From positions 59,165,885-59,229,884 of the forward strand of contig CAIIXF020000001.1 in the NCBI GenBank assembly GCA_903813345.2: a stretch of 64,000 bases of DNA, given 5' to 3'. Within the stretch, counting starts at the first letter, position 1; each line of letters opens with the position of its first letter. The stretch is from Owenia fusiformis (lineage: Eukaryota > Annelida > Polychaeta > Sabellida > Oweniidae). Position numbers and translations under genes: made by a program. The notes under the pieces are model-generated. The model was given only the letters and a program-made list of their open reading frames with translations. It did no database searches and was not told the origin of the DNA. Shown here piece after piece: positions 10,201 through 21,900 of the stretch.

Positions 10201-13200
10201 ACTTTTCTGCCACAGTTTAGTTCAGTATGTGAAAATTCAATATGAAGTTTGGATGTTCAAATTCTGATTCATGAAATTTTTCCTGATTTTTGATCAGCTT
10301 TTTGGTGATGAATGAGATCAATGATAATTTGATAAATGATTCTGAAATGAATTGCATGATTGTGATTTATCGTCTACTTTATATTGCTTTTGTCTAAAAT
10401 AGATTCACACTTTGACTTATATTGCAGATCTGCTACTTATCAGGGTCTTCTACTCTGACTACACATCCAAAGGTTAGCAATATTTCTAATAATAGTTTTA
10501 AAGTAACCTATATTTTCAATTTGTTTCTAATAAATGTGTTATGCCCTAATGTTGATAAATGTAATAAATGATGTTACAATAAAACAATTGAGCTAGAGCT
10601 ATATTTATAATAGTCCTGTTGCTGTTTTCTGGCTCGTTCATCATTGGAGATTCATGCCAGATGTATTAAAAGGAAAATAGTTGATGTCATTAGTCATATA
10701 CATGTACTGCGCTATATATACATGTGATAGAATCACTACCTTTACTGTTAGTTATTAACATAATCTCTATTATTTTAGCCCTTAGACCAAGCACCGTTGA
10801 AGAATAGTGATCTCATTATAATGTCGAGTCTTACTCAGGTCCCAACATCAAACCCAGATTCAATGATAGGAGAATTCTGCATAAGCACAGGTATATATTT
10901 CTCAATAAGAGGTCATCTCAAATAAATATTATTGATTTTTACCTATAATGAAGCAGATTATTGTTTTCTGGAGTGCAGATTCTTTATGGCAATAGGGTTT
11001 ATGAAATTAACATACATTGACATTATTCACTAATCACTATGTTTTATGTAAATTTTGTTTTGAGAACTTTTTTTTGTATGTCCTGGCTCACCCTGTACAT
11101 CAAATAAATATAGATACGAGGGGCGATCCAAAAGTCTTGGACGCCCTGCTCTAATTTTGTTGTTTTTTGATAAAATTACTTTAAACTTTCCAATAATAAA
11201 CACCAACAACCTAACTACTTTGTGTATTAATTTCATGGTGATATGATATATTTTATGTATTTTTCTAGATAGTTTTTAATATAGGGACCCTACCACCCAG
11301 AACGGTATTCGCACATGGTAACTTTCAGCCTTAAATGTTGGCGCCATTTGACTTGTTTCGCAAGTCTTGACCACTATCTTTCTTTGAGTTTCGAATGTTT
11401 AACCATGCTAGTTTACTTCCTTTGTTACCAGGCAACAAATTAATTGTGTTTTAATCATAATGTCACATATGACAATGGCTGTATATGTCAAATTCTAAGA
11501 AAATGACATCAGACAAGCAACCCTTATTCTGGTATCATTTTTGCTCCAAGATGGCTGCTGAAATACAGAATATGAAAGAAATCAAAGTGAAACAAAGAAT
11601 ACTACAAGATATTCTCACTAGTATTGACTTTGAGCAGCTACCATATGCATGATACAGTCTAGATATGGCTCCGTGTGATTTTCTTCCTTTTCTGAAGTGG
11701 AAAGGAGGGTTGAAAGAAAATGTTTTTTTTACTCATTGGATGAGGTTTAGAGTGGCACTTCAGGAGCATTTGTATCACATAATGGCTGTTTCATAAATGT
11801 CTTCCATTCATGGGTAAAACGATACGAAAAATGTGTTCAAATTCATGGAAAATATGTTGAAAAGTAGATCTTAATATTTGAAGATGATGATGGCAGATGA
11901 CACTCAGATTGAAAAATTGGAAATTCTCTCATATCGTGACTGGTGTTAGGTTTTGCACCTGCACCTAAAGTATTTGCCATATTAACAGTTGTGACATGAT
12001 TTGCTATATTTAAATACCGTTCCGGGTGGCAGGGACCCGATATTCAAAAATATCTAGAAAAGTACCTAAAATATATTATTTTCTGGTGAAACTTATACAC
12101 AAAGTTGTTCAGATGTTGATCTTTATTATCTGAAAGTTTCATGTAATTATATTTGAAAATAGCAACGTTAGAGCGGGACGTCCAAGACTTTTGGATCACC
12201 CCTCGTATTAGCTCAGACCAAGTGGATTATGTGATTTTCTTATCCTAGCTCTCACCCTCAAGAATGGAGGCAATGTTCTGGTTCCTGTGTACCCCTCTGG
12301 TGTGACATTTGACTTGTTTGAGTGTCTCTCTGGTCACCTTGACAACATGAATCTAGGAAACATCCCCATGTACTTCATATCTCCAGTATCAGACAGCAGC
12401 ATCGCATACTCAAATATATTCGCAGAATGGTAGGTTATTACGGTCATAACCAATGTAAATTAGAAGGGTGTTTATAATACTAATGCAGTTATTTAAAATA
12501 TTGTGTAAACATACAATTACTTCATCAAACTTTTACCAATTCTTTTATTATGTAACCACTACAAGTGTGTTTTTTGTGGACAGTTTTCAGCAGTTGGTGT
12601 TAGGTGTTCGGCAGTCTGTGTCTGTAAAAAATGGCAGGTAGTGACATTTTGCATGTTAATGGTCTGTTTTTACCAATCCTTTTTACTTCTTACTTATTTG
12701 TTGTTATTGTTTTAGGTTATCGTCAAGGAAGCAAAGCAGGGTCTACCTCCCAGAATATCCATTTCCCCATACAGAGGTGTGTTCTATTTTTATCCAATGT
12801 TATTCTTCCTCAGGAGAAAAGACATATTCTTTCCTGATTGTTTTCTTGAACAGTACAGAAAAAATGTAACTAATAGTTCATTCCTAAAAGAGCAACATAT
12901 AATAAGCCAAAACATAGAAATATTTATTATTTATATACATTCATGAGGGATTAGCTCACTTGTTGAGCGGATGGCTTTACTTCATAAAAAAGATACACCT
13001 CCTCTTATTTTATACATTCTTTACAACATGGGTGACATGCTGGACAAAGGGAGTGAATTTGCTTAAGTACTACATAGAGTATTTGATTAAATAGTACATT
13101 GCCATGATTACCTTATTCTGAATGGTCTATTTTTTCAGTTGATATCCCAGGGGAAATTACAGCATTACAAAACGATTCATGGTAAGATTCCTTTAATTTT

Positions 13201-15235
13201 GGGTCAAAAGTATACCATTCGAAAGAAAGATCTAGCCTATGTAGTTAAAATGACTACATTTTCTGCTTATTGATAGCCAACATTCAGTTCACATTTAAAC
13301 TCCCATGAAACGTACAATTGAGATTTTTAAGATCACTGCCATTTTCAGAAGGTAGTGAAGCTAGCTAATAGGATTTGAGGTCCAAATTCTTTACTAAGAC
13401 CGCACTGGATTCATTACACATTTTGAATGTCATATCATTTTGTTATTGTTTGCAGGTGAGCTTAGTAAGAACTACCGAACACCTTGTGTTGTGTTTACGG
13501 GACATCCATCCCTGAGGTTTGGAGACGTGGTTCACTTCCTTGAGCTCTGGGGAAAGTCTAGCAGTAATACAATTATATTCACTGAGCCAGATTTCTCATA
13601 CCTTGATGCCCTTGCTCCATTTCAACCACTCAATATGAAGGTTAGATTTCACTGGACTCTTTAAAATGCTCTATCAAAAACTGTTGACAAGTGATAGAAA
13701 ATGTTCATAAAAATGTTGCAGATATATGAATGAATCATTCTTGTTAAATCATACTACTGGACTTCATCATGTTGTAGAATACTTGACCCTCTTGATTCCC
13801 TGAATGCAGGCCCTCCATCATTGCATTTCAGTTCATGACAGGAATACTCAGATACTCCCACTATCACGAAGTAATTTATTTTATTTATATCCAATTTCAG
13901 GTGCTTTACTATCCTATCGACACCAGCCTTAACTTTAGTCAGGCAAATAAACTTCTAAAAGAATTAAAACCACAACATGTCGTCGTATCAGAGAAATACA
14001 TCACACCACCGCCCATGCTTAACAGACCTGATCTTATAATAGAAAGTGAGCATGCACCCATCCCATACAAGAGATTTGACGTCCTCTCATTACCAATACG
14101 CCGGACAACAGAGAAGATAGAGCTTGAGATGGAGCTGACAGGATCACTTATACCAACAGAGTTAAAGCCAGGTGTTGCCGTGGCAATGGTCAGTGGGGTC
14201 CTAGCGGTGCAAGACAACAATTATATCCTTCAGGTGAGTGTCCAGCGAGGGTTGCATATAGATTAGTGGTATAGACATTTACCTATGATGAGTTGGCCTC
14301 AGGCTTGGTCAGTCCCAAATTCAGGCAAGACTAATTTTCCTCATTGCTAATAGTCATTGGGGTTGTTTTATCTAGTGGCCCACATTTTGTACAAAATGCG
14401 TTGATTTATACAAGTATGTTTATGTATCAATGCACCTTAAAGAACACAGAGCTCCTTCAAGGAGGGCTTCCTAGGTCTGTCATTTATAGCAACATGCATA
14501 AAATTCAGTATAAATTACAGTAAAATTCATGTACAACATTCTTCTACATAAATATAAATAAACGAAAGAAACTTTTATCTATTGTTTTATTTTTCAGAGT
14601 CCAACAAGCAGTAATATTGGGAGAAAACGGAAGCTGGAACTAGACTCCAAACCATACATGTGGGGGGACATAAATGTATCAGCTTTTGTGGATAACTTGT
14701 CAAAGGTATCTAATATCTAATATATGTATGTCTGTACAGGGTGTTTCAGAAAATAGGAGTGCATTTTTATATCCAATCTCAATAATACATCAAGTTTTGT
14801 TTGTAACATATGATATAGGCTACAATTGGATTGATCATTTGATTTCTAATAGATTGATATTTGAATCTTGGTTCCTAGTTGTGATTGTTCTTGATTGCTC
14901 CTCCCTCTTAGCATACATTTGATAAAGTTCAGTTATCACCCTTGGAATGGCTCTAGTAATAGATCTCCCCCAATGGTAATGATAAAACATAATTATTTTT
15001 CAAAACCCCTCATAATAATCTCCCACTTATTGGAATGACCTGTTTGTTATTTTAGCAAGGGATCACAGACATTAAGGTTGAAGACAGTCCAACAGGAGGA
15101 CGTATTGTTCACCTGACTGATGATGATATTCTCATACAATTGGAAGAGGGATCTACACATATTATTTGTGACAGTGATGAATCACTAAGGACTAAAATAA
15201 GAGATGCATTAGTGAAGTGTCTTAACAGATTATAA
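7292..15235 (+). CDS. INTS9: Integrator complex subunit 9
   Basis: Sixteen coding exons join in phase to 650 codons, close to the 658 residues of the human protein: 7292-7300, 7575-7702, 7954-8083, 8451-8590, 9081-9167, 9578-9698, 10095-10184, 10428-10472, 10779-10890, 12249-12429, 12716-12776, 13139-13181, 13456-13640, 13901-14233, 14598-14705 and 15056-15235. The start is MRL then [11 protein letters not shown], as in the family. Later landmarks are [74 protein letters not shown] and the C-terminal STHIICD. INTS9 is the catalytically inactive metallo-beta-lactamase/beta-CASP partner of INTS11, which cleaves snRNA and paused RNA polymerase II transcripts in the nucleus. The last about 60 residues form the known INTS11-binding domain. 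Intron 9 carries a mariner element. Confidence 0.97.
8558..8893 (+). repeat. Six tandem copies of the INTS9 exon 4 end plus its 5' splice site
   Basis: The last about 35 bases of exon 4 and the first intron bases recur in units of 56-60 bp. Each carries a GG(T/C)AG-like exon end followed by GTGAGT. Donors start at 8591, 8647, 8707, 8765, 8821 and 8877. Copies 2, 5 and 6 share an aatattgaaccc variant; copies 3 and 4 keep ctacagaacc. The first donor gives the family-consistent protein (TEPTLQVGR then [10 protein letters not shown]). Confidence 0.92.
11117..12205 (+). mobile_element. Mariner-superfamily element in INTS9 intron 9, transposase decayed
   Basis: The ends are CGAGGGGCGATCCAAAAG on the left and its near complement on the right, each next to a TA. 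The inverted repeats are long (about 190 bp) and include an inner pair around accctaccacccagaacgg / ccgttccgggtggcagggac. The plus strand from about 11570 reads [17 protein letters not shown], a stop, then [11 protein letters not shown]. The MAPCDF block is the catalytic-region signature of mariner transposases. It has an in-frame stop and no N-terminal part. A related truncated copy in inverse orientation is at 55497-56435 and a solo end at 415-530. Confidence 0.8.
12560..12665 (+). repeat. Dispersed ~90-bp repeat, copy 2
   Basis: It lies in INTS9 intron 10 and reads cagttggtgttaggtgttcgg, then gtctgtgtctgtaa, then gtgacattttgcatgttaat. It belongs to the same family as the copy at 1465-1575. 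Confidence 0.6.
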
Positions 15236-15301
15236 CAGTGAATTCATCTTAATAGATTATAACAGTGAATTCATCTTAACAGATTATAACAGTGAATTAA
15301 T
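15221..15301 (+). repeat. 27-bp tandem repeat (3 copies) spanning the INTS9 stop codon
   Basis: The unit starts cttaacagattataacagtg and covers the last codons, the TAA and the first bases of the 3' UTR. It is repeated at 15248 and 15275 with single changes. The first copy holds the stop in use; the others lie in the 3' UTR. Confidence 0.9.
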
Positions 15302-15306
15302 CTATA

Positions 15307-15468
15307 GAGTAAAACCTACTTTATGGAACACTCTGGCCAATATTTTCCTTGTATTCAGGTGTTCCTTACAGAAAGGGTTCATTGAAATGATTGGGGACTT
15401 TGAAAACTGATCCATATAGGGAGGTTTTTCCAAGAGAGGGGAGTTCCAAGCTGACAGGTTTTACTGTA
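15307..15468. mobile_element. MITE related to the 38377-38557 element, in the INTS9 3' region
   Basis: It begins agtaaaacct and ends gacaggttttactgta, the same terminal inverted repeat family as the perfect copy at 38377-38557. The inside reads as degraded 'gtgttcc...' text. A possible polyadenylation signal AATAAA follows near 15675. Confidence 0.6.
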
Positions 15469-18049
15469 TCATTACGTAATTCAGCTGACATTTGGTGTCT
15501 GTCTCCCTAATTTTGGACAATATTAAAGTATGTCCGAGTTTAACATACATTAGAATCTGTGTATGCACAACTGCGACATATCCTAATAGACTACAGTAAA
15601 AAAAAACTGCCAAACATACTGTTCCAATTTTTAAGTTACTTTTCATTATTAGTGTATAGATCTTTGCAATATGAAATAAAACATATTTTTTTATATAATA
15701 ATCATGGTGTTTTTTTTTAAATATTGTTATCTTGAACCAGGGTGATATTTGACCTGTCAATCATCTGAACTTGTCCTCACATTTATTTTGTGGTGTGGTA
15801 ATTTACACCATAGGCCCCTGCTCCACATTGTGCCTCAAATTGGCAAAATAGTACTTTTGGAATTAAAAATCAAATATATGTTTCAATTGAGGTACAGCAA
15901 TATCAGCACGAGCTTCAACTATCATGGTGCAAAATATTGGAGCCTAGGAAAGCCAGAAACAGGACACTCGGTCTGACCCACTGCTTCAGGGCTTCAACTT
16001 AACTGATACAAACTTTGAGGTGACCTGAATAGGTTGGCTCCACCACTGATGGGCTATACTGTATGATATGCCAGGAGTTGGCAGTATGGTAGATGCCTAG
16101 ATGGTAGTGAGCCCCTACAAAGGGCATTATGTTCTACTGTTATAAAACCCATATTCAAATACCCAGTGAATAACCTTTATTTATCATACTGAAGAAATAA
16201 ATCAACATTATTTTTACAAAATGCACTGTTCCCTTTATTTTACTCATATATAAAATATACATGCATAAACTGTACAAATATTTATTTACAATGTAATACT
16301 TTACAACTGTACTTTACATATCAAGGTTTGCGTAACTAAAGCCCAACCTACACCAATGGGGCACATTGGGACCTACATAGACCTAACATTGCATGGGACC
16401 TCATGGGACTCAATAGGACTTGATGGGGCTTTGCCTAATGGGACAACCCTTATACAGTATGAAGAATATGATGCAAACCAAAGTAACATGTGACAAACAG
16501 TTGATATGAAAAGTAGACTTGAATTTTGATTGAATTAAGTTCAAAATTAAAATAACTCATTTGATACCAATTCATTTTACATAATGGTACACACACATAA
16601 ATGAGCTAAATAAACCCATAGCAATATTTGCTATCAAAAATATAATCTTCATCCTTAATAAATAATGACACGTGACAAAACTATGAACAATCAATTGATT
16701 AATTGTGATATATTGTATAGGTCTATTGTATTGCTGTTCTTGTCATAATGAACACTGAACATAGCATAGTTTCACTCTACTATACCTTGCATTTGGCATT
16801 CTTGCGCAACCCATTTGGATTATTAGTAATGATTGTGTTATTTGTTTTTATTTGTCTGTTCCTTATCAATGGTTTATCGGATGACTGTTACATGTTATTA
16901 AGGTACTTTCAAAAATATACTAAACAATACAATTAGACAAACAGAGTATCTTATGCATTTATAGGAGTTAGGTATAGTAGAGTGAGTTTATACCTCGGAC
17001 TGATTCATGTATGTATCATCAATCGTTATTCACTCGGCTCCTGTCGTAAGAACACAATGAAGACCGAGCATGCGAAAGATGTGTATCATTAATCATATGG
17101 ATTATAAGTTATAACTTTGCTTAAAACCATGCAGATCTTCATTGCAAACTTCCCTGAGATGGGCTGTGATTCACAACAATGAAAATTATCATGTATCGTC
17201 TAAAGAAACTATACACACACAAGAAGATACACAAATAATGGAGTAAATAAAACATAGCTGGAACAATCTGAAACACAGATTGCATAAAAGATGCTATTTT
17301 GTCTCCAGATTATGTCAAATGTGATTTCTATATGACATCATACAATGAAGACAAAATACTGAGCAAAAATATCCATAAACAGAATAGATGATTTCATATC
17401 ACAAATGATCAATTACAGCATGGGGTTCTCAAGCCCATGATTACAAGAATATATAAATCAATGGAGTGTTTATGACTGATATATATCTGATTATTTGGGT
17501 ATGTATTTTAATCAGTTCCTCCTTTCTCCATGATTTAAATGATATGAAAGGTATAATATAACATAGAACACCTACCAAACTTTCAAATGGCATTGTTTCT
17601 TGAAGAATTGGTTAATAAAGGACTGAGGTGAGACAGTGACAATTTTTTCAGCTCTAACTATTGGATTTAAATTTGCAAGATTATTTGAGTATCCAGTGTA
17701 TTTCTGTAGAATCAAGCTTTAAACAATGGTCACAATAATATCAAGTAATACATTTTTATTCCCTTTGAGCCTTTGAGTACACAAGCTGATTAATAACTAG
17801 AAAGTTAGAAATATATATGCATGAATCATACAAAACAGGTTTTATACAGTAAAATATAAAACTTTAGATAATAACTTCTTATATACAATAATAATAAAAA
17901 TAATAGTATATACAGTTAAACTGTTAAATGTTAATTTAGTTGTATAATTAACATTACTCGGTATTCATGCTTTCACTGATTATTTTGTGATTACAAATAA
18001 AAGTTATGCTTCTACATGGATCTTAATGCTTTTCATTGGAAACAGAATA
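15469..18049. other. Intergenic region between the convergent INTS9 and UBF-like genes
   Basis: No coding exon is supported on either strand. Candidate AATAAA signals for INTS9 lie near 15675 and 16193. A gggac/gggact-rich piece occurs at about 16360-16450. The open frames here are short and show no domain or splice context. Confidence 0.55.
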
Positions 18050-18140
18050 TACAAGACATTAACATGCAAAATGTCACCACCTGCCATTTGTTACAGACAC
18101 CGACCATCCAACACCAACCACCAAAAAAGGTACCATATTA
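18050..18140 (-). repeat. Dispersed ~90-bp repeat, copy 3
   Basis: It reads acattaacatgcaaaatgtc, then acctgccatttgttacagac, then accgacc, with an accaaccaccaaaaaagg tail. This is the reverse complement of the copy at 12560. Confidence 0.65.
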
Positions 18141-18987
18141 ATATGTCACCAGTTCTAGTGGTGACATAAAAAAAATAAAATTTTAATTACTCTTGATTAG
18201 AAAACTACACTTTTTTAAGAGGCAAGATGGAACAGCAAGAAAAAAGTACAAGTTATATTTTCTATGTGTTGACATTCCAGTCTTCAGAAAAATCTTAAAT
18301 ATATTCAATTCTTTTCCACATTGAATAATATAGATCCTGATTTTATTGAAAACCTTTTCATGCAGTCCTTATAGGCAATAGAGAATTTTACCCCACTTAT
18401 CTACTTTCACAATGGTCTCCAACATGTTTCTAATCCTAAACGTTAAAAAGTAATCCCTGAAAGAACTGCATGAATGAGGCTATTAAAAAATCTTGGATGG
18501 TATCAAATATTAGTGCCCATAATCATGCTTAAAAGTACTAACACATTATTCTATCCACCTTGTAGAATACACTTCAATAAGATACACCATTGAAAATAGG
18601 CCTATATATAATAGTTATAATATCACAATCAAACTGGGGCGGCAATTTTTTTTTACTTCATACAAAAAACAAGATGTGTCCTATTGTATAAACTGTGTGC
18701 ATATAAATATGTCATTAATGATACATAAGTCAAATCTGTCAAGTTTAACATATCTATAAGCAGAATATTTATATGAATGGAACACTTAATTAGTCCCATA
18801 ACCCCAATGGCTTTATTAGATAAACGTCTGTAATCAGCATCCCTTCCAATAAGTGGAACAATTATTAGAGGCACCAAGAGTTTTCCATTGACACAGATTT
18901 TGCTGTACATGTACTCATAAAATCTCATAAAAATAATGACATATATACAATGAGTGGTCTGCCATGATGTGACATGATTTTCCATTA
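18141..18987 (-). other. Downstream / 3' UTR region of the UBF-like gene
   Basis: AT-rich with no coding potential. Several TTTATT (AATAAA on the minus strand) occurrences, for example near 18812, could serve as the polyadenylation signal of the UBF-like gene. Confidence 0.4.
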
Positions 18988-21900
18988 TTATGTACCAGAT
19001 GAACTAGAGTCTGAGTCCTCAGAACTACTGGACGCTTTTTGTGCTGGTTTCTTTGGGGACAGTACCTGAGCCACGCGTTTAACTTCTGGGGGATCCTTTT
19101 TTACAGTTTTCTTTGGCGGTTGTCCTGTTGTTAAGTGGCTCCCTTCTGATTCAGATTCAGAGTCTGTAGAATTATCAGAATCAGAACTTGATACTAGTCT
19201 TTTTGTGGGGCTTTTCACCAGTTTCTTCGGAGAAGCAATTTTGGCTAATTTCTTAGGGGAAGAATTCTGAAACGATTTCTTAGGCGAAGAATTCTGGGCT
19301 GGTTTCTTCAGGGAGACGTCTTTTTTAGGTGATGACTGGAAAGGAATCAAAACAATGTTATGAACCATGATTTCTCAATTTTTAATAATAAAATTGCAAG
19401 TAAAGAGTGTCCAAGGAATATAGAATGTCATGAATGCTATTATAACATTTGATAAAGTGGTTCGGATTGTAGAATGACATTGTGCTATTCATAATGACAG
19501 CCATTATCATTATACATGGACACTACCATCTATTTTTCCACTTATTTTGTTTATTATTTCATGTCTCAAAATTGCCTTTCTGTCCCTAGGCTCCTTGAGA
19601 TTATTGAATTCTTTGCCCAAATTCCCTTAATTTTCCAGGTCAGAGAAAACCAATATGGTTTTCCTTGAAAGTGGCAACACTATACCTGTTTAAGTGGCAC
19701 ACTATTACACAAAGCACATGTAAGAGACTACCTGTTTAAGTGGCACACTATTACACAAAGCACATGTAAGAATCTTTACCTGTTTAAGTGGCACACTATT
19801 ACACAAAGCACATGTAAGAGACTACCTGTTTAAGTGGCACACTATTACACAAAGCACTGTAAGAGACTACCTGTTTAAGTGGCACACTATTACACAAAGC
19901 ACTGTAAGAGACTACCTGTTTAAGTGGCACACTATTACACAAAGCACTGTAAGAGACTACCTGTTTAAGTGGCACACTATTACACAAAGCACATGTAAGA
20001 ATCTTTACCTGTTTAAGTGGCACACTATTACACAAAGCACATGTAAGAGACTACCTGTTTAAGTGGCACACTATTACACAAAGCACTGTAAGAGACTACC
20101 TGTTTAAGTGGCACACTATTACACAAAGCACTGTAAGAGACTACCTGTTTAAGTGGCACACTATTACACAAAGCACTGTAAGAGACAACCTGTTTAAGTG
20201 GCTCACTATTACACAACGCACATGTAAGAGACTACCTGTTTAAGTGGCACACTATTACACAGAGCACTGTAAGAGACTACCTGTTTAAGTGGCACACTAT
20301 TACACAAAGCACTGTAAGAGACTACCTGTTTAAGTGGCACACTATTACACAAAGCACTGTAAGAGACTACCTGTTTAAGTGGCACACTATTACACAAAGT
20401 ACTGTAAGAGACTTTACCTGTTTAAGTGGCACACTATTACACAAAGTACTGTAAGAGACTTTACCTGTTTAAGTGGCACACTATTACACAAAGCTCATGT
20501 AAGAGTCTTTACCTGTTTAAGTGGCACACTATTACACAAAGCACATGTAAGATACTACCTGTTTAAGTGGCACACTATTACACAAAGCACATGTAAGAGA
20601 CTACCTGTTTAAGTGGCACACTATTACACAAAGTACTGTAAGATACTACCTGTTTAAGTGGCACACTATTACACAGAGCACTGTAAGAGACTACCTGTTT
20701 AAGTGGCACACTATTACACAGAGCACTGTAAGAGACTACCTGTTTAAGTGGCACACTATAACACAAAGCACTGTAAGAGACTTTACCTGTTTAAGTGGCA
20801 CATTATTACACAAAGTACTGTAAGAGACTACCTGTTTAAGTGGCACACTATTACACAAAGCACTGTAAGAGACTACCTGTTTAAGTGGCACACTATTACA
20901 CAAAGCACTGTAAGAGACTACCTGTTTAAGTGGCACACTATTACACAAAGTACTTTAAGAGACTTTACCTGTTTAAGTGGCACACTATTACACAAAGCAC
21001 ATGTAAGAGACTACCTGTTTAAGTGGCACACTATTACACAAAGTTCTGTAAGATACTACCTGTTTAAGTGGCACACTATTACACAGAGCACTGTAAGAGA
21101 CTACCTGTTTAAGTGGCACACTATTACACAAAGCACTGTAAGAGACTACCTGTTTAAGTGGCACACTATTACACAAAGTACTGTAAGATACTACCTGTTT
21201 AAGTGGCACACTATTACACAAAGTACTGTAAGATACTACCTGTTTAAGTGGCACACTATTACACAGAGCACATGTAAGAGTCTTTACCTGTTTAAGTGGC
21301 ACACTATTACACAAAGCACATGTAAGAGACTACCTGTTTAAGTGGCACACTATTACACAAAGCACTGTAAGAGACTACCTGTTTAAGTGGCACACTATTA
21401 CACAAAGCACTGTAAGAGCCAACCTGTTTAAGTGGCACACTATTACACAAAGCACTGTAAGAGACTACCTGTTTAAGTGGCACACTATTACACAAAGCAC
21501 TGTAAGAGACTACCTGTTTAAGTGGCACACTATTACACAAAGCACATGTAAGAATCTTTACCTGTTTAAGTGGCACACTATTACACAAAGCACATGTAAG
21601 AGACTACCTGTTTAAGTGGCACACTATTACACAAAGCACTGTAAGAGACAACCTGTTTAAGTGGCTCACTATTACACAACGCACATGTAAGAGACTACCT
21701 GTTTAAGTGGCACACTATTACACAAAGCACTGTAAGAGACAACCTGTTTAAGTGGCACACTATTACACAAAGCACATGTAAGATACTACCTGTTTAAGTG
21801 GCTCACTATTACACAACGCACATGTAAGAGACTACCTGTTTAAGTGGCACACTATTACACAAAGCACATGTAAGAGACTACCTGTTTAAGTGGCACACTA

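Noticed and set aside
13939-14220. 93-residue minus-strand frame
   Set aside because: It is antisense to INTS9 exon 14.
20748-21341. 197-residue open frame (repeating YLFKWHTITQSTVRD) and the many CNSVPLKQ frames on the other strand
   Set aside because: These frames are open only because 45-bp units are a multiple of three; they appear on both strands and carry no gene signals.
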